Source: Caenorhabditis elegans (lineage: Eukaryota > Nematoda > Chromadorea > Rhabditida > Rhabditidae). Taken from it: 64,000 nt of DNA. Both the position numbers and the translations under genes were made by a program. The DNA lies in NCBI RefSeq assembly GCF_000002985.6, contig NC_003284.9, forward strand, positions 3,162,001 to 3,226,000, read 5' to 3'. Numbering within the stretch: the stretch's first letter is position 1; every line of letters begins with the position of its first letter. The notes beneath the pieces are model-generated. The model ran no database searches. It was not told the origin of the DNA and saw nothing but the letters and a program-made list of their open reading frames with translations. Shown here one piece after another: positions 45,159-58,293 of this stretch.

Positions 45159-47749
45159 TTAATCAAATGGAATGCTGCTTTTGTATGAGTTTCTCCGCGG
45201 GAACATTTCGTCTTGAGATATCGTTGGTGGTGGTGCAGTTCTAGTTCTCCGTCTGTTTAGTAAACTTGTAGGCCAACACCAACAGTAGAGTCCCAATAAT
45301 ACTGAAATAGTTTGAACTTTTTATTTAGTATTACTGGTTAGCAAGATCACTTCAACATTCAATCTTTTATCCGGTGATTATCATGACTGGTCTGTTATCA
45401 AATTTTTCGGTTGAATAAATATATATATACAGTCACGGTCATAAAGGTATGGAAAAACAGTTTTTCACTGGATAACTTTCTTCATTTAACTTAGTTTTAT
45501 CTCAAATTCCTAGGGCAATATCAATTATCATGAAATACAGTTATTTCATCAGTGGTTTTCAAAAATTTCAAAAAATAAATTTTTTTTGAAACTTTTTGAA
45601 AATTCGAAGAAATGAAAAAATCCATGAAGTTTGGAAAAAATTACGTATCTGAGCCAAAACGGAAAATTATATGTAGAAATAACATGAAATAGTGGAACAT
45701 GTCTTTGTGTACCAATTTTCAACAATATCAGGTTAATCACGACGTGTTATCTAGAACGGAGGCACCTGGAAAATAGATGTGCTTCATCTAAAAAACGCGT
45801 TGAGTTTGGCGATGCTCTGGCTCACACCTGGTCTCAAAATACTCAAAATTGCATGTTTTAAAATCTCCAGTATTAATTTTTTATTATTCAAGCTAAAATA
45901 CAGATTTATTTCCTCCAGTGCCAAAATCCATGACCGTCGCAGCCAGCATAGTGCATGAGAATAAGTGCCTTTCCGATCTTTGTAAAGCTGGAACTCGACC
46001 AGTGAATTTTTAAAATGATACTCAGATACGTAATTTTTTCCAAACTTCATAGATTTTTTCATTTTTTCGAATTTTCAAAAAGTTTCAAAAAAAATTTATT
46101 TTTTGAAATTTTCAAAAACCACTGATGAAATAACTGTATTTCATGATAATTGATATTGTCCTAGAATTTGAGATAAAACTAAGTTAAATGAAGAAAGTTA
46201 TCCATGAAAAACTGTTTTTCCATACCTTGATGGCCGTGACTGTATATATAGTAACTTTTGTCAAAAGTTAAGTGTGGATTTTTTCTAGGCAACACAATAA
46301 GTGCTGGCCAGTCTAAACATTATCTTAGTGAAAAATTTTTCACCCTTTGAATTAGAACAAAATTCCCTCTGAAATCAATGTTTTTTAATTCAAATTTTTT
46401 TCAAAACCAATTTAAACCCCTTACTCGTACATATTTTGCCAATGAAAACCAAATTATCTTATTGATCGAAGCGCAATTGTTTCAAACACTTACATGTGAA
46501 TATAATAATACACGACAAACAGCTGATAACGAGAACACCATCATGTATGGGGAACATGCAACACGAGGGTTTGTAAAATCCCAAGTACGGAAAAGTGCAG
46601 CAATATTGGTAGTAGGGCGGGTCGCTCGGACCTGGGCAAGATGCAGGGTAACCTGAAAAAAATTGCTTTAGTTGGCAATTTCAATTCGAACTTCCGCTTT
46701 TTCTTCCCACAAGCTTTAATCTAAACTGTAAACATAATTTTTTGTTGATACCAATTTCAAAATTTGTTTAGGTTTGTTATTGCAAAACGCTGGTAAAATG
46801 AGGAAATATATGTATACGACAGATAAAAATATGTGAAAAAGTCAAAACAGTGAATTGATTAATTATTGTGGTAGCATGGACGTTTTTTAAAAGCAATTTC
46901 TCCGCTGGAGCTACTCTTTTTTTAAACCAGTAATAATACTTATTTCTAATTTTGCATGTGGTGTCAGAATGTCCCATTTCGGTTTGATCTCCGAGATTTG
47001 CGGGAATTACGACGCATCAAGACACAGACCTTTCAATTGATTTTGCTTGGTTAAGATTTTGCTGACGCCACATTATTTGGAAAAAAATTCCCGCGTTTTT
47101 TGTAGATCAAACCGTGATAAGACAACCCGCCACCACGTGATTTTGTTTCTAAACTAATATGAGCCGAAAAATCTGCATTGCACAATTTTTAAATAGATCC
47201 AACAAAAATATAATTCCAAAAAATAAAATTGGGAAAACTCCTCCAAAAATAGGACTTTCCATTTAAAATAGAAGACAGTTGATACCTCAATAGGTACATT
47301 CCATGTCAGAGAATGTGCCGAAAAGCGTTCATTCTATTGACACTTTGTTCTTTAGAAATATTTGAAAAGGGTGAGGACATTAGAAACATGACTGGAAAGT
47401 TGATACATTCCCTTCAGGCAGATTTTTTTTTATTTTCAATGTTATGCCGTCAAAAAATTTTTTCACTGTGAATTTACATTTATTGACTCAAAAAAAAAAC
47501 ATTATTTTAATCACAAAAATGAAACTAACCATGTCCTCCTTCACACCAGTTGATATCCCGTTTCTGAAGAACGCGCATGAAATTGGAATCCATATCTTTG
47601 CCTAGGTGAAGAACGCAAAGAATAGATGCTAGGTGTAGCACAATAGGTAACCATGTGGGCAAAAAATTGAGAAGGGAGAGGAAAAGGAAAGGTGCGGTCG
47701 TTGTGCAAACAAGATATGAGGTCGAATGTCTTCGGCGGTAAACACCCAT
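45159..47749 (-). CDS. Small cysteine-rich single-pass membrane protein (Shisa-like layout)
   Basis: Three exons in phase on the minus strand: 47749-47530, 46652-46494 and 45301-45159, giving 173 residues. Exon 1 holds a hydrophobic signal or anchor (TAPFLFLSLLNFLPTWLP, then IVLHLASILCVL). Exon 2 gives a compact cysteine cluster (CPGPSDPPYYQYCCTFPYLG, then YKPSCCMFP) followed by a membrane span (LVISCLSCIIIFTC). Exon 3 gives GLYCWCWPTSLLNRRRTRTAPPPT and a short tail ending SSIPFD. An extracellular YCC...CC cluster, a span and a proline-rich cytoplasmic tail recall Shisa/CYSTM-type proteins, but I cannot assign it firmly. Intron 2 contains an 817-bp inverted-repeat element that the partial copy at 40625-41577 lacks. 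The first ATG of exon 1 is chosen; no strong acceptor decides it. Confidence 0.7.
45428..46244. mobile_element. 817-bp element with about 210-bp terminal inverted repeats
   Basis: The left end begins TACAGTCACGGTCATAAAGG and the right end, in reverse complement, TACAGTCACGGCCATCAAGG. The two arms stay complementary with few mismatches for about 200 bases (ATGGAAAAACAGTTTTTC..., ACTTTCTTCATTTAACTTAG...). Flanking TATATA suggests TA-target insertion, as in Tc/mariner-derived elements. No transposase frame. It sits in intron 2 of the cysteine-rich membrane protein gene. Confidence 0.85.
46970..47125. repeat. Palindromic interspersed repeat
   Basis: The left arm CGGTTTGATCTCCGAGATTTGCGGGAATT and the right arm AAATTCCCGCG...TAGATCAAACCG are inverted copies separated by about 75 bases. 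This AGATCAAACCG/CGGGAATT palindrome is of a kind common in C. elegans non-coding DNA. It is in intron 1 of the cysteine-rich membrane protein gene. Confidence 0.65.
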
Positions 47750-48975
47750 GGACCGAGTGTGGACAGCTCAGCATTCAGGCAAATCTCACTGGGAGATGGC
47801 ACAACAACTTGAAAATTTCCCTTTCAATAAAAAATATTTTCATAGAATGGCATATGGAATTAACACAACACACTCAAACAAAATTATTAAATTGTCTAAT
47901 TGCGTTTAAGATCGCAACAAATTTTATTCAAATTTTACATTTAGAAACCATACTGTGAATATCTTCATTTAAGTTTTCTGGAAGTTTCACTATTGGAGGG
48001 AAGTACTGTTTTTTTTTTGAAAAATTGAAATCAAAAGTTACACCGTTTTTTTTCTTTCCGACTGCTCACCGCAGGAAAAGTATTCAGTCTCCTACCGTAT
48101 CATTAGGCGGGTGTTCTAATAAAGTTCTTCCGTTTTTTCAGTGATTTTTCAAGATTTTCCAATGTGAATAACTCACAAACTAGAGGTTTCTGCAAAAAAA
48201 AAATCACCAGAGAAAATGTTGTGCACATCTTTTTCTAAACTTTTCTGGTAATCTAATTGTACCAACTTCACTCAGAAAAAATTGAAACACCAGGCATTGT
48301 GCGGGTCTACTTTTAGTTACAATAACTTATATACAAAAAAGCAAAAAATAGTATGTTCCCAAAAAAAATATGGAATAAAACAGTGGCGAACACTATTGCA
48401 AAGTTTACTTGTATTAATTTTGCGTTTTTCGAACAATCATTCTAATTATTCCAATCAAACACTGTAAGATTTGAAATACAATAAAATTTATTCACAAGGA
48501 AATAGTTTAAAACATTTTTAAATAACTAATTCGGTATACAACTTGATTCGGGTTAAGTAAATTGACATGACACCACCTGCATTTTCAATTGTAATAATCA
48601 TCAACATGGAGCAATTGGGTTGAACTCAAAAAGAAATAAGGCATATAAAATTTGTAGACTCGGAGCCAGAAAGAGCACATAGAAATCACAGAGAAAAGAA
48701 CACATAATTATGAAAAATGTGCGCATAAAGAAAGCAGAGACATGGCGTCTTAATAGTTTTGTTGTTGCTTGAAACACCCGTAGAAAAGAAAGATAAAAAA
48801 GGGTCAGTCATATTTCTATGCAAACATTTTTTCTTTAAAAAAAACCTGCTTGAATAAAGATATGCTTGGCACTGCAGAAACAAATATAATATGTACTTGT
48901 AGATAGAAAACTTATAAATTCTGTGTGGTTTTTCTAATATAAACAAAAATAACCGGTGTAGAGTATGACTGAGCT
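47750..48975. other. Intergenic: upstream of the membrane gene, rgl-1 3' UTR
   Basis: No supported gene. The rgl-1 3' UTR probably runs from 48975 to about 48480, where a minus-strand AATAAA (TTTATT on +, about 48488) lies. The remainder is promoter-side DNA of the minus-strand gene ending at 47749. Confidence 0.5.
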
Positions 48976-51900
48976 TTACAAGTAGCCACTGCTCCATCGC
49001 AATAGGTTGGTTCGCTTCATGCGATTCAGTTTTTTGGCCGATGGACCCAACTGTGGTGAGGCACCACCTTCAATGGTCCCGTTTCCGTCACGTTTTCTGA
49101 ATTGTTAATTTATATTGATTTATTGATTATGTGACATACCTTAACAATAAGTTTAACATCGGCGACGTCGGGTCCGGAGCCATCGCATAGAATGGGTTGC
49201 AATTATCGGGAAGGACAAATTCACCGCCACGTGGCAAAAGTTGCACGAGCAGATACGTATTTTTATCATCCTCTATCAAATGTTTTTCCAACGCTCGAGC
49301 TACCAACTGCGGCATTCGATCTCCATTTTCTATCTGAACCAAGCAACTCATTTTTTGATCAGAGTAACTCCAAATTTGTCTTACCTTAATGCATTTATAA
49401 TTTGCACCGTCAGTATTCTGAAGATCATCGTCAAGTCCGACTCTTGCTAGATAAAACGAATTTTGTGCTTGCGAATTTCCATTTGCAGAGAGAGAAGATG
49501 AAGATGAGCAACTTGAAGCGTCGCTGCCCTTTTTCTGATGTGAAAACACTTTCGAATCGAATACTTCGGCAAGTCGCGTTCTGATAGGTGTAGCACTCCG
49601 GGACAGCGATTGGGTTCCACTCTGAAAATAACAAAAATTTGAATTACCATGTAACTTGAAGTTCAGCGAGTTTCTCATTAAGTGATCTAGTAGATTTTTT
49701 GATCAGCCAATTCTTTTTTGATAAAAATTTGGTACTTGTGATTTTTAACCCACAAAATTAAATTTTTAAATCAATTTTATAGGCAAAAGCGTGGATGATT
49801 TTTCTATTCTCATGCTTGGGGAATGTCATTTTAAAACCATAAAAAAGGCTATAATGTTTAGTCAAAATTTATAATTCAATGCATTTTTAATTTAATTTTA
49901 ACGTGTGTGGTTTTTAATCGAGAGATCGCGGCAATTGGAAGCTTATTTGGAAATAGGTTTTGTTTAAGTTGACAGATACTGAAAATTGAAAATTGCTTTA
50001 CAACAATTTTGGCCATTTATCAGAAATTTCAACAGCGATTTTCAACTTTATGACAATTTTTGAGCATTTTTCAAAATTTTTCAGCTGAAACGAATACTAT
50101 TTTTTATAGCAAGCATTCAAACAGCATGTTCAAATAAAATTTTGCAGTATCATTTTACTTGAACATGGAAAGTTATAACTTTCAGATTTCAGAAAACTAT
50201 ATTTTTCAAATCAAATTATATTTTAAACTAGGTGGTAACAATTTAAAAAAAGTAGTAACAGGAAAAAATTGCTTGTAACGTCACTTACAGTTCCATCCGC
50301 ACTGGCTCTTGTCGACATTGAAGTCTTCACTTCTTGCAACGACGATTCTCCACTTTTACTCCTACTATGACTGTAGGGAAACAGCGAAGACGGCGTGAAC
50401 TCGCTTCCACCAGTCCACGACGCGTTTGCACTAGATGGCGTATTCGTATTAGATCCACGCGGTAGTGTAGATGTTCCCGAAAGTGGTACAGGCCCCGGCG
50501 GCCCACCATCCAATCGTCCATCTATCCAGTCTTCACATTGCAGGCCACTATCGCGGGAGTGCTGTGGAACTCCTCCGTCGGAAATGTTCAGCGAACTTCC
50601 AGTGTTTATCGATGGAATTTGCGAGTTTGTAGATGAAGAGTAGGAATGCGAATGTTGATGCCACGTGCCGTTACCATTGTGACTTCCGCTATCCTCACTA
50701 GTCCTCGATGAATTGAAGAGCCTTGACAAAGTTGAGCTGAAATGTAGAAACGTTAAAATAAAGTTTAAATCGCTTAAAAATAAAAAATACTCACTTTTTG
50801 ACCGGCGTGCTTTGTGATCCATTACTCAGCATGCTACTATTGATTCTTGATGATGAAAGATCTGGAGTGGAGTGCATTGGAGGCTTCTCAATCTCCAACG
50901 ATCGATTGAAACATTCATTTTCATCTAAGCAGGGCAGAAAGAAGAACCACGCGCAGAACATTCGATCCATCGGGATATTATAAGCACGTGCCGCCGACTG
51001 GAATAGTCGCAACTTGGCAAGAACTTCAAACTCTTTCCTTCGCTTTTCAAAATTTATCAGATTCTCTGGTGTATAATCCGGGGTACTCTCATCAACCATT
51101 GCCAAATCCGTCAAAAAGTTTCCCAAATATGGGACCGTTCCCTGACATTCGGCCAAGTTCACATCACTTTTTGTCCGCCGGCAATTTTGAATAAGTTGTG
51201 GACGTCGAAGTGGGGAGCTTTTCGCGGTACCCTCCTGTTCTAGAATCTTTCTCGCGTTTCCTTGATCTCCATCTTCGTCCGTCTCATAAATCGAAGATAG
51301 CTCTCGAAATTGTGATATGGAACGGCTGGAAAATATTTTCTTTTTTTTTGTTTTGCAAACTTAAAAAAAAGGTTTTAATGAACCTACTTTGGAACTGAGT
51401 TCCAGGCAGATTTCAACCGATGTACAGGCTCAGACTGAAGACTTGACAAAACAGCTTTAAGGGATGAAAAATTCTTGAGAGCTCTCAACTCGCGTGCAAT
51501 GTCGATCCACTTGCTGATTATCTTCGCGCGGTATTCGGGCCGGCAATCCGGTAGAACAATGCTTGTCATCACTCTTTGAGACACTGAGTTGAACTGTTCA
51601 ATCGTAGCTTTCACGGTGTAAACTCGTTCTCCAGCAGTTCTCCGCTTCGACCAAACACATCCCTGGCACTGGTGTATTAATAATTCTTTGAAGAGTGCCT
51701 GAAAAATGTTCTACCTTGATTATAAATCACGTATCAAATAGACTTACCGCATCCCAAAACGTCAGTTGCTCGGCAATTTGCACGCAATTCTCTTTTCCAA
51801 CATCAAACATTTTGACGCGCTCTTTGATATTATTAGGATAGTCGGAAGGGTCAAATCCCATGTCAGCAACGTACTGGCCAAGTGATGGAAGAGCGGCTTG

Positions 51901-54900
51901 CATTCCACCTTCATCATAGATTCGTTTGAACACTTCTCTTTGCTTTCGAGCTTTAGCCCGTAATTCGGTGAGCTTATTGCGACCGCCAAAGTCGAGAAGG
52001 CTGCTGAGCATGGCGAAATCTTTGTCCGAATCATAAAAGTCTTCTGGATATGTTTCGAGCCAGCACATCACAATTTGTCGGATAGAGCTGAAAAGTAAAT
52101 TATTATTATTTTAAGTACAACAATCTTTTGGATCAATTCTCTGTATCTAGATTTTTTCAAAGATGAGATTCGGATCACTGAACAAAATGTTTATGCATTA
52201 TTAAAACCATACATTTTTAAAAATTAATATTTTCATTCATAATTATCAGTCTTGAGTACAAGTTTTTTTACAGTTTCAAAATGTCATTTCTTATATTCAA
52301 ATTTATTTTAAATTTTTCGAAAATATATTTTTTTCACAAAAATGAGGTGAAGTATCCATTTCCAAAGAGACTCTAATTTTTCCTTTTTGTGTGACGTGGC
52401 AGCCGGGATTTTTTTTTCACAACTATCTCCATTTAAAACATTTTTGAATTTTATTGGAATTTTTGTTGAAATGCTTGATCACTTATCGACTGAAATTGCA
52501 GTTCGGAGTATCGCCAGTGGATATATTTTTTTAAACACATGTAGTCTAACAAGACAAAATATTCTTATAACACTGTCCAAAATTTCTAAAGTATTCAAAA
52601 ATTTCGGTCACAGTTTCCAGAAAAGTATAATTTTTGGGAAACTTTGAGCATTGCTGCTGGTTTAAATTTGTAATTATTCGATAGCAAACAATCGAAACAT
52701 TTTCAAATTGCAAAAAGTGTAGAAATAAAATTTTTGGTTGTTTTTCAAAATTACATAAATATGAAAAATTACATTTTTTTTTGTAAAATTTTAGTAGGAT
52801 GAGTGGTTTTTTAAATTTTTTCACTGACAATACCTTTAAATTCACAAAGGACGAAAATGCTTAATGAGTTTTTTAAAAATTATTATCTCGTGTTTCAAAT
52901 TTTGCAATAAACAAGGACAATCAACTCACTTTTGAACCAACAAAGCTGATGTGCTGCCGTTCACTTCATTTTCCAGTGTTTCGTACCTCCGCAACAAACT
53001 GAAAATGGTGGGGGTATTATAACCGATTAATTTATTCTCCAAGACAATTCAACTAACCAGTCCAAGACTATGGCAGAATCGGTGAACGAACGATAAGTTG
53101 CGAAAAAGACATTGAAATGACGCGAATCCATCATGTCATCGCTGCCAACCAGACATTCCTGCAAGAAAAAACAAATTATCGTATTATGTTTTCTCTCATT
53201 CAACTGTAATTACCACAAGCCGTTCGACGGTTCCAGCTTTGATCAATTTTTCTTTTACGGATTCCCATTCCAAATGGTCTGCACCCGACATTTCACTGCT
53301 TTCAGTTTTAGGTCGATCCGGATCGATTGCTCGATACCTCTGTAATAAAGAAAATGAATTGAATGAAAGTGGCGTGCGCACAATAGCTATGTGGTTTATT
53401 AATAACCTTGACAGTTTCTATATTATTTGATTACTAACCGGTAGTCTGGAGAAATTTCTAGTAATTTTGTCAAATGTGAAGTATTGCATGTGATATTGCT
53501 GAAGATGATAAACGTTTCTTTACGTTACGACAAAATGCACATTTCGCAGGAATGAAAAAGAAAGGAACTGATGAGGAATTGATACCGGAATTGGCCAATG
53601 AGACCAACGATCGATACACACACAATTTTGGGTATTTCAATGCAAAAGAAAAGCAAAATGGGTGCGCGAATGCCTCGGAAATATTCGCGCGTCTTCATTT
53701 CCAATAATCCGCTTATTGAAGCAAAAAGTTTCAACTTTTCTAGGCCAAAAGAAGTTTCGGCAACTTGTGTCGGGCCGCGACTAATGGCAATTGACTGGTG
53801 GGTAGTGCAAACAAGATTTCTTGTCCAATAAACTCGAGTCGCTAACGAGAAGAAGAAGGGCAAAAGGGCGAACGAGCAGAAAAAAAAGTGAACATGTGTT
53901 GTGTCCGGATGATGAAAAAAGAACGAGAAGAACTCTGTGGTGTTAAAGAAGAAATTGAGAGGGGCGGTTTGAGTCATCTTGCCGTGTAATAGAGCACACG
54001 CCAAAAGAAAAAAAAACGACAGCGAATAAACATGAGCATTCAGTATATAGAGTACGGGGTGTGTAGATAGTTGAAAAAAGGTCGTGTCTTTTATGTACAA
54101 AAGGTTTTGGCATAATGAATTTTATAGGCGTTTGTTTAATTATGTTCGATAACTGTAACAGCTGTTCCAAATAAATTCCAAGATACGGAAAAAAATTGAA
54201 CTCAATTTTAGACACGTTACAACAGAGTAATTAGCTTTGCACTTTGAGAACTTTGAACGAAAAAAGTCGATCTGAAGCTTTGGAGTACTTTTCTTGTCAA
54301 AATAATTTTTTTTTTTCTAAAAATGTGTTCTTTGGGCAGTTAACCTGTGAGATGAGGCTTTTGGAATAAACCAAAATTATTCAAAAAATAACTGTAGTTT
54401 TATTGATCAAGTTGAGAAAATGCCCATTTATTAAAATGAAACTAAAACCAATTTTGGAACAATTTTTTTAATCTTCAGCTAAAGAGAAAATTCAGTTTCC
54501 CGCTTTTTTCAGAAGTCGTCAATCGCACAAAAAACGTTTCTTCTTTATCAGCCAATAATGTTTGAAGTATTCATAATCCCACACTGTAGAGGTTCAAACA
54601 TGCGTCAGTGCTTTACATTTCTAAAAAAAAAGTGGCGCAAACTCAGTTTTCACCAATTTTAGACTAGAAAATAATAAAAAAAAACTGTCCAAAATTTTTT
54701 AAAGTTATACCATGATATTTTTTCATTTTTTTACCTGGTTTTGATCATTTTCACATTGTTCGTACTCCAAAAATCAAGTTTTAAAACATAAATTTCGTGG
54801 CTCGAAAGTTGAGCGAAAATTTTCAGATCGACTTTTTCTTGCTCAGAGAGCCGGTAAATTTTCTGTAGGGACCTATTCAAAAAGTTCGAAGTTGCTTTTG

Positions 54901-57900
54901 AGATTGCGAAATATCCTCCTGAAGAAACACATGCAAATCCAATAGTGATTCATTTCACTGGAGAATCTTGATTGATGGAACAAATGTTTGCAATATATAT
55001 GCTTTCTGAGAATCTAAATTAGTATTTGATAAATTGATGTCTTCCTAGCCATCTCCATTTTTACTGCCTTCATTTAGTCATTCAGTCAGTCATCATACAA
55101 AACGATTACATACATTTCTGGAAACAGTTATGCATGATGTCTCAAGAACATTATCCGAACGGCTGACAAGATCAGATCATGGAACAGTCTAATGGTGTGT
55201 ATGTATGTGCGTGCAAAGTTTTCAACAAACCTGTCGTCGTCGGAACACCAAATCTCACTGACGCACGAACATTATTTTTTTTTGTGTGTGTCACAAAGAA
55301 ACGTTTCATTGGTTTTGGCGAGGAGACTTTGTGGTGGTGGTGGTAGTAGTAGCGGGAAATACGAAAATGAAAATTAGAATTAGCATTAGCGAGGAGAACT
55401 GCCTCTCTCGTGTAATTTATATCGATAGTGACAGATGATTGAGTTGAACTAAATGACAAGAAGAGAAACGAGGAAGAGGAACAGGACAGATAATGATGAA
55501 AAGTGGAGCAAGAATCAAAACATATACAAAGTGCTCTAGAAATTGTAAAAGCCCACATGATGAATAAAAGCTGTCCAACATATATGGGTGGTTGAAATGG
55601 TAAAAGTGCACCTTTAATCTAGGTCAACAAGCAGTAAAACCAGTAATCCAGCTGTTCATAAACCTCCTTCTGTACAACCGAACGAGTAGAATTGTGAAAA
55701 AGCGTGACAAAATCACCCACCTGGTACGGAATATCTGGCACCAAGAATGAATTCAAAATCACAGATGTGAAACGTAAACAGATGTGTTGATGTGCTTGGT
55801 GAAAAATATTCTAGCTGACGGGAAAAGTAAAGAGATATGCAACGGAAGAAAGCTAATATAAAAAACAATTGAAAAGTAGGAAGAAAAAATGGGAAGAATA
55901 AGAATAAGAAGAAGAATAACGTACTTACCGTCATGATAATATAGAGTTGTTGAATAGATGACGAGCGCATCTTGGCAGACGGTGAATAACCGGCAGATGA
56001 CAAAAAGCGGGCAAAAGTACGTGTCGTCATGGTATTTGTTTGTTACTCTAAGTGTTCGGATAGAAAAGATGGCTTTATGACGGTCGCCCTCGATTCCGAA
56101 GAGGTTATTGTGAGGGAGTGAGGTATGGGGAGTTCTAGATGTCGCTTCGTTTCACTTCGCCTTCTTCTCCGCCAATTCCTTTTCCGAATTGAAACCGATG
56201 AGATTTACTGTTGGCGGCGGCGGCGGCGGCTGCCCGACAGTTGACGGAGGACACGGGGGGCCCAGAATTGGAAATGGAGAGGAAGACCTCGGTTGTGAGT
56301 GGGGGCGAAAATAGTTAGAAGTACGCGTTACCCAGCCACCTTTTTTCCAACGTCTAACATCTGCTACAAACGTTACAATCTCTCGATTTCTTGCCTTCCT
56401 TCGCTCCTTCTTCTGCCTCCTTCTCATTCGATATCAAAATGGCAAATAGAAAGTGATAAGACGGATCGTATTCAAGCGGAAAAGAGAGAGAGACCGACTG
56501 AAATAAGAGCGAAAGAGAGAGAGAAAACGAGGCTTTGCCAAAGCAAAAACAAGACGTAATGAGGATAGACACATTTTTTGGTGTTGGAAGGACAGATAAC
56601 GCGCTCCGGCGGAGTGTATTATCTGATTTAAAAAATGAATTAGGAGAAAGCAACACATATGTTGATAATTTTTTTTTGGAACAATAAGAGCATTGTTTGG
56701 GAAAGGCGCTTTCCGGTGGACACCCAAAAGTTACTGATTGCGCAATGAGTCATATAGTTGGTCGAAAAAAAACCGCGATAAGACCAACTTGCTCTGACAT
56801 CAAGTACTGATAAATAAGATGCTACAATTGAACAAATATCTATATTGTAGGGATATATAATAAGTAAAGTTGATCTTACTGAATTAGTAACTTATTTAGC
56901 AATTAAAAAAAAAAAGCTAAAAAAGCTAACAAATAGTTTTCAATAAACTAGTTGTTATGTAAAATCTGCGCCGTTTTTATTAGGCAAATTTGAAAATTCA
57001 AAAGCATGTATTATTCTACCCTTTATTCAAAATTTTTTTAAAATCCAAAAACTAGTTAATTTGTCCAAGATTAAATGCAAATGCCTTAGTATTTTTTTAA
57101 ATGCAAAACTAAATCAAAATACAATATATTCGTATGACTTAAAATATAAAAATTGGGTATTCCTAGAACTAGGTTAAACTTGAAAAAAAACAATTTTTTT
57201 GCTTTAAACTTACTTGAAAGCTCTATTTCCAGAGTTTTAATATTATCAAAAATCGCAAATTATCACTGGGAACTTTAAACAAATTCAGAAAAACAATTTT
57301 TTCATATCCAATTCCTCGAAAAAATGCTTACCGAGCTAATATAATGAGCAAATTTTGAGCATCTGTCTTCAAAATCAAGACTATAGGAATGAAGCCTAAG
57401 ACTGCTCCAAACGTTCATCCTTTCGTAATTCTAGCAACGAAACTGGAGCTCAGTGGTCGCGTGTCAAATATTCGTCACTATGTTATATGTGGCAAATGTT
57501 TTATTTTCTATGGCCACAGGATTCACAAGCTTTTGCCATGTTTCAAAACTTTTTCTGAGTTTTCATGTGATTTTGAGAATTGTGAATAATACGTAGAATG
57601 TTCCAGAGTTCCAGAAATGTGAGAAGAATTCGCGAAGAACGGAAAAAAATAAGTGGCACTCAGCTTCATCTATAGGAAAAAGGGGAAAAGGAGGATTAAC
57701 AAATTTTGGATCAATGCAAAATCACAGAAAGAAAAGTTTTACCAAATGACCAATTTTGTAATCACCCAATGCATAGCACTTTTGAAAATATTTTAGAAAT
57801 ACCTAAAAAGATTCTAAAAAGTTACCGTAAAAACGCTGGTTTTCCTGAGTCTCATATCTGCGGCAATGTTTAGGTTTGCAAAAACAATATGCGATAAGAC

Positions 57901-58293
57901 AATCTGTGGGGGACAGGAAATAAGGTGATGTGGTCGGAAGACGGAAAAGGTATGAATGGGAAAAAGAACAATTCACCCCCCGTGAAATGGGTCGAGAAAC
58001 TGTATCTTACAACCATCTGGACTACTTCGAAATGCAAGATTGTGATCACAAAGCATATACGTTCTTCCATTCCAATTTCATTTTATTGGGCCAAGCCTAC
58101 TAGCGTCAAGAAAAATGTTTTTTGTGTGTGTGTGTATATATGTATGTAGTATTTTTCTTCCTGAAAAGCAGCAGTGAAATGTACATACCGGAACACCTTC
58201 GTATCCTTGTGGCGGCACATATCGAACCTTACGTAAATATACAGCATATATTGCGTCCGGGTGTTTTTCGTCACCCCAGTAACGCGTAGCCAT
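48976..58293 (-). CDS. rgl-1: RalGDS/RGL-type Ral guanine nucleotide exchange factor
   Basis: Two alternative first exons, 58293-58189 ([20 protein letters not shown]) and 56030-55929 ([16 protein letters not shown]), both end in phase 0 and join exon 2 (53339-53214). Further exons: 53158-53058, 52998-52930, 52087-51748, 51698-51388, 51325-50795, 50736-50289, 49621-49140 and 49096-48976. Length is 877 or 876 residues. Exons 2-5 give the REM domain ([20 protein letters not shown]). The catalytic RasGEF/CDC25 domain follows ([62 protein letters not shown]). Then comes a long serine-rich linker and a C-terminal RA domain ([47 protein letters not shown]). It would activate RAL-1 and bind Ras-GTP through the RA domain. 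Intron 1 (2.6-4.8 kb) is large, as expected with alternative promoters. An acceptor at 58368 lies before the distal ATG. Confidence 0.94.
54580..54740. repeat. Dispersed repeat in rgl-1 intron 1
   Basis: Contains CTGTAGAGGTTCAAACATGC then GTCAGTGCT, followed by GTGGCGCAAACTCAG. It is the same family as the block at 6640-7010. Confidence 0.6.
55331..55352. repeat. (GTG)n(GTA)n trinucleotide tract
   Basis: GTGGTGGTGGTGGTAGTAGTAG in rgl-1 intron 1. A second trinucleotide tract, (GGC)n, is at about 56214-56230, just upstream of the internal first exon. Confidence 0.85.
58122..58135. repeat. (TG)n microsatellite
   Basis: A short TG run directly inside the intron after the distal first exon of rgl-1. 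Confidence 0.85.

Noticed and set aside
53525-54100. 191-codon minus-strand open frame in rgl-1 intron 1
   Set aside because: It is built from pyrimidine-rich, low-complexity DNA (long Phe/Leu/Ser runs), lacks splice borders and is not in phase with rgl-1 exon 2.
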